A stretch of DNA of 64,000 nucleotides from Drechslerella dactyloides (Eukaryota > Ascomycota > Orbiliomycetes > Orbiliales > Orbiliaceae): assembly GCA_020064725.1 (NCBI GenBank), contig JAGTWJ010000019.1, forward strand, positions 2,294,001 to 2,358,000. The letters run 5' to 3'. Position 1 is the stretch's first letter; every line of letters begins with the position of its first letter. Shown here piece by piece: positions 25,455 through 37,400 of the stretch. Below the pieces are notes generated by a model, which saw only the letters and a list, made by a program, of their open reading frames with translations, made no database searches and had not been told where the DNA came from. The position numbers and the translations under genes were made by a program.

Positions 25455-27707
25455 CTACACTTGAACCATCCACCGCTTTTCGCCTGCGTAGAACCTCGCC
25501 GCCACGAGGAAGCAGCTCCCAATGAGCATCATAGTCCCGGAAAACCATATGAGCGGACCAAAGTCATTTGAATCAACAAGCGACCCGGATATCGGAAGCG
25601 CAATCAATGACCTGTATGAAATAATCCAGATTTCAGGGTCAATATGATCAACCCAAGTAAAGATTTAAAGGAAACAGATATTGTGAGTAGTTCGGCTTAC
25701 GATATCGCTGTTAGGACGTTGAGTGTTCCGAGGCGTTGGCCAATGATAGCCACGTTCTTGGTCAATTGCCTATTTATCCGCAGACCGAGTGTTCCAGCAG
25801 CCAGAGGTCAGTCAGGCTTATCTTAAGTAGTGGAATGGTACGAAATACTGGGGGCTTTGAACAATCGGATTATATCGACTCACGCAGCGCAGGCAGCGTA
25901 TATCGAAAGAAATGCCCCGCTGCTGAAACCGTACAGAATAGCGAACGCGATGATGCCCGCTCGCGAATTGACTTGGCTCCACATCGCCAATATAAGCACG
26001 CCCGATATTGTAGAAAATATTATGAATGTTGTTATACGACCAAATCTATTCTTGGAAATTTTACGTTAACCATGCCGTCCTTTTATATAGTATAAAGAAT
26101 ATCCGCCAGGACGGCTTGCTCTTGGAGAACTGACCTATCACCCAGGATGCCTAGAATATTTCGATATCCCAATATCTTGATATTAGCTGCGGTGTCTCGT
26201 TGCAGCGCCTCTGCGAACCTGAAACGATATTTCGAACGTACCTGGCAGGGCCCGACCAAAGATACTTCCGCCATTCAAAAACGCAATCATATAAAATGCC
26301 ATTGTCGCCGAGAAGCCATTCGCAAGTGCAAAGCTCGCAAGATAGTTAATCGGACCCCACAGCCCTAGCAACTGCACAAAGCAGCCGACCCCAAAGAAAC
26401 TCCACGCGGGCTCCTTGAATGCTGCAAAGTCAAATAAGACAATTTTGCGCGCCTTAAGCGATTTTGCATGCGTCAACCGTGATTTCACAAGCAGACAAGC
26501 GACACCCAGGGAAACGAGGTACACCAGCGTGAACAGCCGCGTCGTCCACGCAAATCCGAAAACCCGAAGTGACTTGCTCATAACCAGCGGAAAGAAAATA
26601 CCGCCGACGCCGCCGCCAGTAGATGCGATGCCAATTGCCATGGCACGTTTGTGGTAGAACCAGGTTGTGACACTTCCGATAGATGCATAGAATGTCATGG
26701 CAGTGCCGCCGCCCACAAGGAGGGATTGCGAGAGGATCAAATGCCAGTATTGCTTAGATATGGAAATGAGAACCATGCCGAAGGGGATGCATATTGTGCC
26801 GCCGATTACCAAGTATTTAGGACCGTATATGTCAAATATCGTGCCCGCAAGGACACCCTGTTTACCATTAGATCAGTCTACTATATGATGGGGGTCGCAT
26901 CATATCATTTGTATGTAGGATTATTTAGGATACTCACACCGGCAAAGATAACAAAGAGATATGATCCCATGATCCATGATAGCTGGCTATCGGTGTATTG
27001 AGGTAATAGATATTGTTTGTAGTAACTATATTTTGCCGGGTCGCGATGTAAGTTAGCCCACCAATCGATTACGGAACTTCCAGGTCTTAATAGAGAACTG
27101 GAACTCAACTTACGCCTGGAAAACTCCAATAGCATTCTATATGCCTCCACCGCGATTTTGACGGCGCGTGTACCATCATCAGCAACGTTTTCGTTCGCGA
27201 CATAAGGTAGTCATCGTGATTAGGGCCCACCATTAATCCAAAGGCGCTGAACAGACAAAGCCAGGTACCGAGGACACACAGCCATGCTCTGCTCCCTCCG
27301 TCAGGAAAGCCCTCGTCCGGTCTTAGCACCAAACTTAAGACCTCTGGACAGCTGCCACAATTATTCTCTTCATCTTCTTTTTGTTGAACGACGATTTGAA
27401 TATCTTCCGTCACGAGAATGCTCGTATCTGTGGACGCCAGGACATTGATCGTTGTGACTGAACTCCTGTCTCCAACTGTGGATATAGACGTTCCCAGGTC
27501 GATTTTAGGAGTGGCTTCCTCAGCAACAAGACGCTCTTCGTCGTATATCCCGATGTTTTCCTTTGATAGCTGGCGCGCTAGGGTTGCCGATGTGGCTTGA
27601 TGATGTATGTACGCCGACGCAGGTTCCGTTTCAACGAATACTGGCAAGACTACGTTGTCGCCGCCGTTAGTGCTGGCTGTGGCTGTCATAATCTTTGGAC
27701 TTTCCAT
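25455..27707 (-). CDS. MCT-family MFS transporter
   Basis: Eight exons, in transcript order 27707-27231, 27136-27114, 27025-26938, 26857-26242, 26150-26135, 26045-25884, 25769-25701 and 25611-25455, give 535 residues. An acidic N-terminal cytosolic tail (about 1-133) precedes the monocarboxylate-transporter signature F-P-D-G-G (134-138) and the first membrane helix. Roughly twelve hydrophobic helices follow. The 23-nt second exon completes GLMNAIGVFQAYY. The 16-nt fifth exon completes the loop motif GDRFGR (405-410). Without either exon the frame is lost, which supports both. Fungal members of this family move monocarboxylates, riboflavin or unknown metabolites across the plasma or vacuolar membrane; the substrate here cannot be read. 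Convergent position next to facB makes a carboxylate plausible, but that is inference only. The donor of the fifth intron (GTCAGT) is weak. Confidence 0.85.
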
Positions 27708-30700
27708 GATTTCAAAGCCTGTTAATGGAAATATATATTTTAAGCGTCACATTAACATTTAAGGCTACGTAACGCGCAAGGTCAGGGAAGTCTTGTGACC
27801 TATGGGATCCCGGGAGGCGGCCTTGAAGTTAGGCCGGCTCGGGTTTGTGAGGGAGATAACGAAGCTGGATTTCGAATCTGAGTTGCTCGAATAATGTCAC
27901 GGCCCGGCGAGCTGAGTCGGCGAGGAGAGAGTATGCTGTATTCAACGCGATGACGGCGCACCCCTGGCAGCCTTATAAGATTGGACCCGAAGATTTGATA
28001 CAGCACCAAGATCAGGACGGGAGCGACGGATAGTGGAATAGCGCCAGTCGATCGACATGCGCAAATGCAACACTATAAACAGGTCTCAGCGAAAGGATAG
28101 ATACCGTATCATCCAGATGCAGCTGGCAGATACATCGCACAAACAGTAATTCTAGAAAGATAGCGTTACCTCGATGCCACTTGATCTGATCCCAGTCGCA
28201 AGGTCAAAATAGCGGCAAGAATACGATCAATGCAGCTATGTTTGCAACAAGGATGGACAAGATATCGAGATTGCGAGATGCAAGTAGCTGGGTTTTGTAC
28301 GCCAGGTTAGACAAAGCAGCTTGCATCCGAGTCATTCATGTGCGGCGCCGTTTCAAGGGGAAATCGGTGGGATTGTGTCGAATAGGTATGTACGGATAGC
28401 TGGGATGTCTATCTATTGGCGATCGATTGCAGCTGTGCACATCTGCAAAACTCAGATACTGGTGATACTAGCTTATTGCTATATATAGTCAGTTGAAGCG
28501 CGCGCTTTGTTCGTTAACGGGCAGTATAAGATCGGACGCACACTGCACTAGCAGTGATAAGGGACGGAGCATGATTACCCTGTTTGGGTCCGATCGGGTC
28601 GTTCCGCCGATCTAAGAGCTACAGATGTAGCTTTCCGTGCCCGTTTCTAGAACACCAGCGAAGGGTCAAGTGATTCCAGAATAATTTCCACCGGTGCGCC
28701 GCGACCCGATATTTGGAACAGTTGAAACGCGCAAGTAACAAAGGTTTGCGGATTTGTTTTAGCTAGAATCAGAGTATTGTGCAGGCGATAATTAATCAAT
28801 TGTAACTCTATGTTAGAATTAGAAGAAGCGGATAGAACGATACACGTGGCCGAGAAAGCGAATGTATATCGACTTGCGAATTTCATAGATGTATTAATGA
28901 CCGAGAATAGGGAAGTTTCAATTGGCCAATAAAATATTACTATAAGACGGGAAGTTATTATTCGATCGAGGTAGTAGAGAGTGGACATGATTATATTCAA
29001 CAAAGAGAGATTCCAACAAGCGGAGATGATCTATCGCATTGCTGCCTTTTCGGATTTCCTCATTTCCGGCATCCCCAAAATACACGTATGTATACTAGTA
29101 TCTATTATGTTATTGATACTACAGTTTCCGCACTAGATGTAGAGTACCTATACGTAGTCAATATGCGAGCCGACACCGCACACACGATGCATGGCTGTAC
29201 ATTGATACCGTTGCCTTCGCTCTAATCCTTGTCGCGACAGATTCGAGAAACCTTCATATGCAGTTACCCGTCACCCATGATACCGAAAGAGCTAGTTGGC
29301 ACCGGGGTCATCTGATGTTATTTCATAACACTATGCTGCGGCTCTCTAATCATTGGGAAATGCAAGTTCGACTGTTGGATTTTGATGATGCACTAGGGAG
29401 ACTATCGAGACAACGAATCCGGCCATCTCGATATCATATCGTGATCCAGCGTATAAGTTGATTGTACAATGGACATGGAGGGATAAGCCTAACGACCTTC
29501 CCTGTGCATCAGCACCGGGATCCAAGTCGAATGGCGGGCACTAGATTAGCATGGTATACAATATTGTGGAATCTTTGGGTTTTATTGCAATATAAAACAT
29601 ACGCGCAAGCAAAGAGGTACGCCTTGTGTCGCCAATGTAGCATCAATATAGTTAATTCGGTGTTAGCGTGTTGGTGTTACTGAGTATACTGTCTGTCTTC
29701 AGGTCCGATCCATGGGCACCCATGCGTTATGACAGCTGAACGGCGTAGTAGAATATAGCTAAATTACTTAATTGTAACTGCTTACCTACTTAGGGGTACC
29801 TACCGAGTAGGTAAGTATCTACCTGAAGCACCGTTACAGCAATTCGCCGACGTCGCAACATATGCAGAGCACGAGCACTACATATCGAATATTCTAACGG
29901 AATAGATAGACCTGGTTGTATAAGCTTGCCCAGTAACCTTACATGTACAGCGGATGTGAAAGTCGTGCCTGATAAGTTACTGTTGTATGGAATATTGATT
30001 TTGTATCAAGCGGGATATATAAATCCAAGAAGTTACTTGACATGTGCAGCTTGTGACGTCCGAGAGTTGTCGCGTCGGGTCGGACAAAGAATGGTGCGGA
30101 TATATCATGAAACGGAAGGCATGCCGGACGGGCCTCGTGATAAGGCTGGGAGATAGGCTATCATATTATCAGAGACCAGGCGCGAAAGGCTGCCCAGCCT
30201 TCGTGTATATCATAATATGTATCATCCACCTGATAAAACCAGAATAAACATATACCCGCGCAAGCCGCCCCGAGGTACAAGTCAGCATTAACCTCCATTT
30301 TCTTAACATCGGTGGGTCCGCGTACGTGGTTAAGGTCTCTCGAAACCAGGCGCTGTAATGTACCTTGGAGGAACACGCAATCAATGTACTGGTACATACA
30401 TGCACATGCAAGTACGTAAGTACCTATGGACAGGATTCACAACTGGGCTGTCAAGTGGGACCTGCACGCTGTCGCAATCTCCTCTGATTCGGCCGTCACC
30501 CCACCCGGAGTCCTTCCGATTGCTTTGTCTTTGTGGCGCCTGTCAGATCCATGCATGCACGCTTGCGTGTATCCTAGCGAGTTGTACTATCCAGTGTGGA
30601 TATCGATATCGATAGTTGATGCTCGGAGCCAGATCAATACCGATTGAAACTGGTACAAAACCAGCCAAACGTGCAATTTTATTCAGCGCCATATATACAC

Positions 30701-31223
30701 TAATACACGACGAAAGAAATTCGTCAGCGGCAATGCATGAATTGATGAGGACGATCATAATCTCAAAACGACTGCACTGGCTGACCGCTAGTTATGAAGT
30801 GAATGGCACAAAGTACAACGGTCGTACGAAATGCACAGAATGCCAACGTCACACATGTGCACTTGCACACAGATAACAGTCGATATGTAGTGTGTATTCC
30901 GTGATTCGCTCAGAGTGCACCTATAACCAACATTACCCGCTTACCCATCCTGTTCATCCTTCAAGTCTTGAGGACTTCCTGATCCTCCAGTTTTGCTTCG
31001 ATCACCTGCACAACGTTGTGTAACATGCTAGATAGAAGCGACATCGCCCATCCGCACACTGACTTTTCATTGACGTGCTGTCCAAAATTCTTTGTTCTTC
31101 TCGAGCCCTGTTGTTTCTCTCTCGAGTTCTCATCCCACTATGTAACGAAAAAAAAAGACACTGAACAGAATGCAACAGGCGGAAAAGCACCGCTAGAGAA
31201 TATACCGACTGCATTCGAGCGCC
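27708..31223. other. Intergenic region, AT-leaning, no gene seen
   Basis: 3.5 kb between the MFS start and the CNOT11 stop. Frames are short and frequently interrupted. A perfect 10-bp inverted repeat with a 15-nt loop lies at 29781-29815. There are several TACC/GGTA-rich words. The MFS promoter occupies the left end. No transposase, tRNA or other RNA gene is recognisable. Confidence 0.45.
29781..29815. repeat. 10-bp perfect inverted repeat
   Basis: CTTACCTACT at 29781-29790 pairs with AGTAGGTAAG at 29806-29815 across 15 nt that themselves contain GGTACC. It is intergenic and could be a miniature-element relic or a binding site. Confidence 0.6.
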
Positions 31224-32840
31224 CTAGTCCGCTATGCTGATAAACCCCATGCCCACGCCGCGACCGCCGGTAGCATTCGCCCATAGCTCCTTCGCCTCCT
31301 TTACAGCTGTGAATCCCATATATATATTCTGCAGCTCAAAGTAGAGTTCACTCGCCGTCACGACTTCCCGCGTCAGCAGGTTTGTGATAAACATACACAG
31401 AAGCTTGACCTTACGCGCCACATCTGGGCCTTTCGCACGCCGTGCCGTCGCGGGGATACCGTCCAAATCGCCGTAAGGTGTCTCAAGCTTTAGGATGCAA
31501 TTCGAGATGAACACGTGTAGGAGATGCGTTCGCTCTGCGGCTGTGAGCAGCGGCGGCTTGGAGTCGCTGGCGGCGGTCGATGACGCGCTGCTTCCACTGC
31601 TTTTGGGTGTTCGCGATGGCGGTGGCGTTGGTGGCGGGGCATCGTCTCTTGCGGGTCGGAGGACGATGTGATTGATGAGGTCAAGGGAGCGTAGCTCAAG
31701 GTTCAACTTAGGCAGAATAGCATTGAGCAGGACATTGCGATGCGGATTTCTCTCGGACGTGGTGAGCAGGATCTCGACAGTGAGCGGCTGGAGGATATCG
31801 AAGTTCAGGTCCAGCATACGGCGATAAGGTTCTGGGTCCGCCGTCGTCGGGTAGATCCGGGCGGCGTGGGTGATGTTGCTGAGCAGCATGTTCTTCTCCG
31901 AAGAGGCGAGGTGACGGACGTGTGCGTTTGAGAGGGCATCTACGAAAGCACGCGATACAGTTTTCTCTGAGGATGCTGATGCTGCGCTGGTGTTGGCTTC
32001 TTGGTCCTTTTGGAGGAATGACACGGGCATGGGGTAGTTCTGGGCAAATACCGGTTGTTTGGCCTGCCCGGGACTAGGGGAAGGTGTGCCACGCGCCGCA
32101 GCCGCAGATTTTTGGTGCCTGCCGCCGCTGTTCCCATGATAGCCATTGGTGCTCTGACTCTGCGGCTGGTCCGCACGGGTGGTAGCGGTAGTGGCCCACG
32201 CTTGGATTGGAGCTTCCTCTTCTTCAGCGAAAGTTCGGAGGTCGGTCGACTCGCCGAGTCTTAGCTGCTCAAAGTTTGTGTAGAAGTCTTTGGCGGAAAG
32301 ATCAGCCAGCTAGATGATATCCACGCGTTTACGTCTTAGTCTCGCTGTTCCTGATGCATGACATATATCGAACGTAGGCTCCAACAGAACAGTGGATGTG
32401 ATATGTACCTTGCTGCCCTCACCACCCAGAATCGCCAATAGCATCTTGCATCTCGCCTTCCGCAGCCTATCGATCCCGCTCCATTTCTCCGATGATGTCG
32501 GCCGCGCCCGCTCAGCCTCACATGTCTCGACAAAATGGCTGCGAAAGGGATTAAGATGGATGTCGTATTCCCTATAAAGCCAGTAGAGCATGAATGTAGC
32601 ATTCAGCTGAAACCCGATGCCCTTCTCCATCGGACGCCAATCGCCGGAACCATGGGATACGCCCGTCGAGGCGGCACTCGTCGTCGCCGTGAGGGTGATG
32701 AGGATCTCGCAGGCACGTGCGAAGTGCTGCTCGGGGCTCGGGATCGCTTCGAGGAATTTCGTCGCCGTCGAGGCAAAGGTCGCCGTTGCTGTCTCCAGCA
32801 GACGGCGCAGCTCGTCGGGCAGCTGGGCGAAAGAAGCCAT
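31224..32840 (-). CDS. CCR4-NOT complex subunit 11 (CNOT11-like)
   Basis: Two exons (32840-32409 and 32309-31224) encode 505 residues. The C-terminal domain matches CNOT11 (DUF2363/C2orf29). It has the segment around PLTVEILL (about 319-326), then LLNAILPKLNLELRSLDLIN, then FISNCI, and finally a helix pair reading like the animal V-x-L-x-C-x-F-x-x-x-L-x-R-x-x-V...LxxExQ pattern. The N-terminal helices (1-145) and a long Gln/Ser/Pro linker (about 180-240) precede it. A second low-complexity insert (PPPTPPPSRTPKSSGSS) interrupts the C-terminal domain. In animals CNOT11 binds CNOT1 and CNOT10 in the cytoplasmic deadenylase that shortens mRNA poly(A) tails. Budding yeast lacks it, but filamentous fungi keep it. 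It lies upstream of no other obvious decay gene. Confidence 0.85.
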
Positions 32841-34088
32841 CTGGAGGACCGCTGGCCGAAGTAGACGTCTACGTCCGGATGCAGGGCCAGCTGGCGGCGA
32901 TTATTGAGCAGGGCGAGGTGATCAATAGATGACCCTTCGCCTTAAATTGTGCGTGTGGTGGTTGGTGGGCTTTTTCGGAATCCAAATTTACCAAATTTGC
33001 CAAATGCAATTTAATTTGTGTTCTCACTCAAGCGTATCTGGTGTCAATTTTTACTTGCTGGTCTGCCTAGTCAGAAAAATTTGCCGAAGACGACGGCGCG
33101 GCGAAAATGGAAAGAGGGCTGGCAGATCGCCTGGCGCCGAATTCAGCCAGCTCGCGGCGCAAACAGCCGCAGCCGGAGAGATCATGTCATTCTACTCTCT
33201 CTCGTGCTGGCGATGCATCGTAGGAGTGTCGTGCTTCAGGTCGTTCGCAGATGACGCAGGGGAGGTGGTATTCACATCGCCGAATCCAAGGGACGAGAAT
33301 GAAATCTTGATGGTGGCTCGGGTGCAATTTTCCGCCCGCCGGGTGCTGGTTGTGGGTGAGCCAAGGGCATCGGGCAACTGGCAGGGATGTCGCCGGTTAC
33401 GTCATTTCTCACCACCAGCGCTGTCCGGGCCATTCCGCGGGCCACCCGGACAACTTCCACTAGCACAACAAGAAAAGTCACAGAAGTGAATGGATAGAGG
33501 CTGCAGTCGCGGCTTGCGAACTTATGATGGCAGAAGAAACAGGAACCTCCTTGTATTGAATTCATTCATTATTATGTAGAGTCGTGATCCCATCAAAAAG
33601 AGAAGCGCAAAAGTCGAATCGGCCAAATGGAGATAACAGGCATTCGGAGGACAAGCGTGATCAAAGGACGAAACAATAGCGACATACAAAGTGGGGTAGT
33701 CAAAGCAAGCGAAAAGTTAAGTATAGTACGTAAAGGACAAAATGCGCATCCAGGCTTCTGCGTTAACGCCACCGGCACAAAAGAAGTTTAACTTGGTCTC
33801 ATCGACCGTAACCGGAAAAACGAGAGAGCGAAAAGGCTTGCAAAGAGAGCAGTCGTAGGTTGTGATTTGCTCTCCTAGTTGTGTGTTCTTCCGGGGTGCT
33901 CCTCCGCATGCGCCCATTAGCAGCACCTGGCTCGCTTGGCGCCGGCCATGCTTGTCTTTTCGAACCCACTCCGAGCCGATGGGAAAGCCGGATCGCCCGG
34001 AATCAGAAGGGAAGAAAGAAAAAATTTATAGCAAATATTTGGCTGGCGGTGGAGAAAGGCGACGGCCAGATGGCATTCGGCCAGCCAT
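32841..34088. other. CNOT11 promoter and pmp3 3' region
   Basis: Both flanking genes read leftward, so this gap holds the CNOT11 promoter on its left and the pmp3 3' UTR on its right. A 186-codon plus-strand open frame at 32929-33489 has no recognisable domain and atypical composition. I treat it as non-coding. Confidence 0.45.
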
Positions 34089-34405
34089 CTAGTATTTGAG
34101 AATAATGTATAAGGCGTGGAGGATACTGTGATCGAGCGAGTTTTTGTCAGTATCGTTCCAGGTATGGTAGATATGATGTCAGAGATAGCTCGAGGATAGC
34201 TTACCCAGGCAGGTATCCGAGAATGGTCAATAGAACATTGATCCAGAAGTCAGCCGTGCATCCTCTCTCAAGGAAGACACCCAGAGGCGGGAGGATGATG
34301 GCGAAGCTATAGTCACTGTTAACACCTATTCTATCGTGGAAGCCGGGCGTTCCGTCGCCAGTGAACTTACATGATCTTGCAGATATCAGAGGCGGTGAAA
34401 GGCAT
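34089..34405 (-). CDS. pmp3: Plasma membrane proteolipid 3 (Pmp3/UPF0057)
   Basis: Three small exons (34405-34371, 34306-34205, 34125-34089) encode 57 residues, beginning MPFTASDICKI and ending ALYIILKY. Because the coding parts are 35, 102 and 37 nt, the gene is not visible as one open frame. The protein is two hydrophobic helices joined by the family loop PPLGVFLERGC. The second helix leads through LLTILGYLPG to the family C-terminus. Length and sequence match yeast Pmp3 and plant RCI2 closely. These small plasma-membrane proteins modulate membrane potential and tolerance to salt and cold. The intron phases agree exactly. A TATA-like box lies about 190 bp upstream, consistent with the inducible expression known for the family. 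Confidence 0.95.
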
Positions 34406-37400
34406 GTTGATTGCTTTTGAAGGAGATTCTTCTGATGCTTTTGGGGTTTGTAGATTGAATAGAGGTTATCTTTGGTTCGAAGTTGTTGAGAGTTTGGTAG
34501 ATGCGATCGAGCTTCGGAAGCTTGCGATTGATGTCTGATGATTGGGGATAGAGAGGAGAGAAGCAAGTCGCTGGGCCGACGGGGCCGTGGTCGGCTTATA
34601 TACTGTGGTGCGCGGTGTCTCGACCGAAACTCTCTTGCCCGCCGCTCTTGCTCTCATCCATCACATCACACTGACACCAGCTCCACCCAGCCAGAAGAAA
34701 AAGTACGCACCAGCCGAATACAGTATCAACCTGCAGGTATATTGTTTTTGATTCCAAAGACAGGCAAGCTGCCTGGGGTGTCTACGCATCAGCTGCCAGG
34801 CCGCTCGCTACCTTGAAAAATGTAGTGTCTGGGGTGGAGGAACCCGCAGCCATCCAGACGTAACTGTTTCTGCGCCGGAAGCTATCGCAGAGGATACCAC
34901 GCCATGCATGCAGACGAAAGTGGACCAGCCTGCTAGCCACCCAGCAGCAGTATCATGCAGAGCATTTTTCGCAGAGCAAACGGTGGGCCATTCAGCATCG
35001 CTACATCCCCTTCGTGCCGTTGTCGTCATGGGACCCTTCTACATAAGCCACCGTACGAAACAGAGTTCTGTTAATAATAAATTCGAACGGCGGGCCAGGC
35101 AGTTTTCGCAGAACGTAAGGCACAGTTGCCGTTTACGCAATTCGATTGGCCGCAGAACCAAGATGAAAAATTTAGAGCTCTATTCATGTTGAAATGCCTG
35201 TTTCGTCTTCGCCTGTCGTCGGCCCTTGACGTTTGACGTCATCCGCGAGCGCTCCACGAGCCACAAATACTATACGAGACAAAAGCGCCGAAGAGGGAGG
35301 CCGGGGCGTACTACGTACATGTCCAGCATATGTACTTTGCCTTGGCGTATTTACCCGATCCAAATCGTCGACGCTGTTTTCTATTTTTGCAAGCTTCCAG
35401 GCCATGGCCACCATGCTCTTTCCAAGATGCCCATGTCACCAATGTAATGCACCACCAGCACCGTGAATTCGAACTGAGCTTACTTGATCATGCCTGCCGG
35501 AACATTCGGGAACTTGCCTCAATAGATGATAGCTCTCTGGCAGAGCTGCCGGCCAGCCAGCCAGATTACCTCCCGGCGAAAAGAAGCAAAAGTCGCCGCC
35601 CGGACGATAACTATGACCAACTATGGCTTCATCATCGGCAGATCGGCTGTCAACCGTTGACGACGCGGATGGGCGGCAGTGGCGGGTGATGTGGCTGAGA
35701 CGGATAGCGCCAAGTGTGGCTAATTATCACGCCCCAACGCCCCTTATGACGACAGCTCAAAACGTTACACGGTGGCGGCGAAATGACATACGCGTATATA
35801 TGGCTTACGCCTACACTACACTTTGGGCGTAAGCCTAATTAATTTCGGCTCTTACCGACTGGGACGTCTGTCACGCTCCTCTGTATTATAACAGATTCGA
35901 ACTACAACGCCGACGTTAGGAACATTACTTTCGCCCTAATAACCATGTAGCTTTTAATGAAGAGATGCTGGTAGGCTGAAAGAACAAAGACCGGCCATTA
36001 AGCCCTGTCAAAAAGGTCTGTGTGACTTCATACGCATAATACCCCAACAGACATATAATACTCCGGTTAGTAGGCAGTGAGCCAGCATGCCTTCATTAGC
36101 ATAGGGTGAGTTTTATAACGGTAATTGAACGTAGTCTCGGGGCAGAATCGAACGGATAAACAAGACTCCAGCCGATATCGATCGACCGTCCCAACAGCAA
36201 TAAGTAAAATCCAATACCCTTCGACATGCACGCTTGTATATTATGATAATCTATATTCCTCCCGAATTGAGATTTACACTCTCGTGCAACTGCTATATGC
36301 ATCTAGGGGACGCCCTTCACCAGTACTAAACTCAATATATACAGTGGCGGATTGGTTTGTTCTCGAGCTAATCTGCAGAGTGTTGCGCCTAAGCTAAACC
36401 AGAAAAGATTTTCAGGGTTTTTGAGAGCCGCACCTGGTGCACCGTGCTCAGCCAACGCCAAACACCAGTCAACCTGGTCTATAAATTGTTAGCTTGGCTC
36501 TCTTCCACATGAATGCTCGAATGTGGCATGCAGGACTTTAGTAAATGTCAACTAAAGGCGACAGCTGACTTAAAAAAGATTAATCGACTCCAGGGTCGTT
36601 GAAAGAACTCAAACGTACATTATTCGGGGAATTAAGGCCCTCTATCGCTGCCCATTGAATCCAGAACGATATGAACAGTTTCAGAGAAAAGCACACCACT
36701 CGTCAATCTGTAGTCCCTGATGTTCGAAAAATTGGGCCTATAGCCCGAGCGTCTGGCCATTCTCCGCCGCGCGGTATCCATGTTTGAGATGGGTTCCATC
36801 CCAGCGCGCAAATAGTCACCGTGGTAGATCTCACAAACGTGACACCGAGCGTGGTAGGTGGACATATAGAAGCCTCTGGGGCAAGCAAATACTTACGGGC
36901 ATCTGGCCTCCAAATTGTATTCATATGTGTCCGTATATACTATATTTGTCTCGTAAACCAGACTGCCAGTCCTTGGGCCAGCGAAGAATACTATATACAT
37001 ATTGGGAATATCAAAATTTAATAAACCGCTCGCATCTAAGTAAATTCTATGGGTTTCTCTCAAAGTTATTTTTATCGGCCGTAATCCCTTCCTCCATCTG
37101 TTTCAATTCAAATTTAACCAAACCAGTCGTCTCGTAGACTAAACAGCGGTCCTTAACATCGCATGTCTGTCTATTCTGTTGTCATGTTCATACGGTGATC
37201 CCTTGATTAAGTATCAGATCCATTATCACTCGGATTAGCAGCGAGATTTCGATCAATTGATCAAACGCATCGTGGCAACAACTTCGAATGAAAAAGCTTG
37301 TTCCAGCCTAAAAAACCATCAATTAATGGATGTTCTGTTAGATGGGAAATTGATGGAGGGTGTCCTAGCTGCCGGAAACCATAATGATTCTGGGCTTATT

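Noticed and set aside
27708..31223. RIP-mutated transposon
   Set aside because: The region is only moderately AT-rich and shows no terminal repeats or transposase-like fragments; dinucleotide indices could not be computed here.
32929..33489. 186-codon plus-strand open frame upstream of CNOT11
   Set aside because: No recognisable domain, odd composition with many Cys/Trp/Arg, and position in a promoter region; probably non-coding.
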